A stretch of 64,000 bases of DNA, from positions 62,001 through 126,000 of the forward strand of contig JAFLBJ010000001.1 of the NCBI GenBank assembly GCA_017303415.1, in the 5' to 3' direction. This DNA is from Chitinophagales bacterium (GTDB lineage Bacteria; Bacteroidota; Bacteroidia; Chitinophagales; Chitinophagaceae). The notes below the pieces were generated by a model, which did no database searches, was not told where the DNA came from, and saw only the letters and a list, made by a program, of their open reading frames with translations. Position numbers and translations under genes: made by a program. Of the stretch, positions 63,664 through 64,000 are shown in pieces (positions within the stretch are counted from its first letter, which is position 1; each line of letters opens with the position of its first letter).

Positions 63664-64000
63664 TTATCTCTTTTCCAATAACCACCACAAACGTTTGCGG
63701 GGCTTCACGGTGTAGTTTGTCCGAATATAATGCAGTACATGATTTACGGCTTCTGCCGGGTCATCGGTCAGGAGAACCAGTGACAGGTCTTCCCGGGAGA
63801 TAGTGCCGTTCTCAGCCATATGTTCGATCATATCCCATAGTTCTTTATAATACTCTTTCCCAAGTAATACTATGGGAAAAGCGCTGATGGTACGGGTTTG
63901 CACCAGCGTAACTGTTTCAAATAATTCATCCATGGTACCAAAACCACCAGGCATAATGATAAACCCGTAGGAGTATTTGGTAAGCAATACTTTGCGGACA
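63664..64000 (-). CDS. LOG-family protein (partial, 5' end outside window)
   Basis: Only the last about 112 residues are seen; the frame is open to the right edge. The LOG signature PGGFGTMDELFE is clear, followed by VTLVQTRTISAFPIVLLG and KELWDMIEHMAENGTIS. LOG proteins are nucleotide 5'-monophosphate nucleosidases or cytokinin-type phosphoribohydrolases acting in the cytosol. The end TVKPRKRLWWLLEKR is basic. It is read away from the GH97 gene's upstream region. Confidence 0.9.
   Translation of the reverse strand, partial: VRKVLLTKYSYGFIIMPGGFGTMDELFETVTLVQTRTISAFPIVLLGKEYYKELWDMIEHMAENGTISREDLSLVLLTDDPAEAVNHVLHYIRTNYTVKPRKRLWWLLEKR

Overview
The window is chromosomal DNA from a member of the Bacteroidota, most likely family Chitinophagaceae. 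Supporting signs are TonB-dependent receptors with N-terminal carboxypeptidase-regulatory-like domains, GH97 and GH127/GH146 glycosidases, DUF1624 and LytTR proteins, a MetH split into two genes, signal peptides ending in AQ or lipoboxes, and promoter-like TAnnTTTG elements of the Bacteroidota housekeeping sigma factor. No species can be named from sequence alone.

Layout. 1-4.2 kb: 3' end of a GH97 glycosidase, a Bcp peroxiredoxin with two tandem operator-like dyads upstream, a TonB receptor and a lipoprotein cytochrome c. 4.3-7.7 kb: a probable metal-uptake operon (His/Cys-containing small protein, ZnuD-like TonB receptor, lipoprotein) behind a dyad that overlaps its promoter. 7.7-10 kb: Crp/Fnr regulator, AhpD-like protein and twin exported YHS proteins. 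10-14.2 kb: esterase and a divergent siderophore-type receptor, DoxX protein, orphan HicB. 14.2-19 kb: a two-gene beta-L-arabinofuranosidase operon. 19-26 kb: PQQ-propeller lipoprotein, a translationally coupled GH130/GT4 pair, a lipoprotein, DUF1801 and an exported acetamidase-like protein.

26.0-44.15 kb is a visibly more AT-rich block bounded by a 16-bp direct repeat. One copy is the 3' end of tRNA-Arg(CCT) (44136-44207, minus strand); the other is a detached tRNA fragment at 26003-26018. This is the signature of a tRNA-integrated genomic island. It carries membrane and lipoproteins, DUF1624, VOC, a DoxX protein with a Cys-rich tail, two CarboxypepD-type outer-membrane receptors, a class C beta-lactamase-like hydrolase, a LytS/LytTR two-component pair, an ECF sigma module, several decayed genes and a Fic protein. 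No integrase or transfer gene was recognised, so the element looks like a remnant or a passive island.

44.2-64 kb is again core-like: VOC, TPR, a large secreted protein, M48 protease, SRPBCC, a UvrD-type helicase-nuclease, an Ig-like lipoprotein, recR, a heptanucleotide-repeat intergenic region, then a metH locus split in two with a 30-codon membrane peptide between the halves and a potentially structured leader. An RDD/HAD/MFS/SemiSWEET group, a complete GH97 enzyme and a truncated LOG-family gene close the window.
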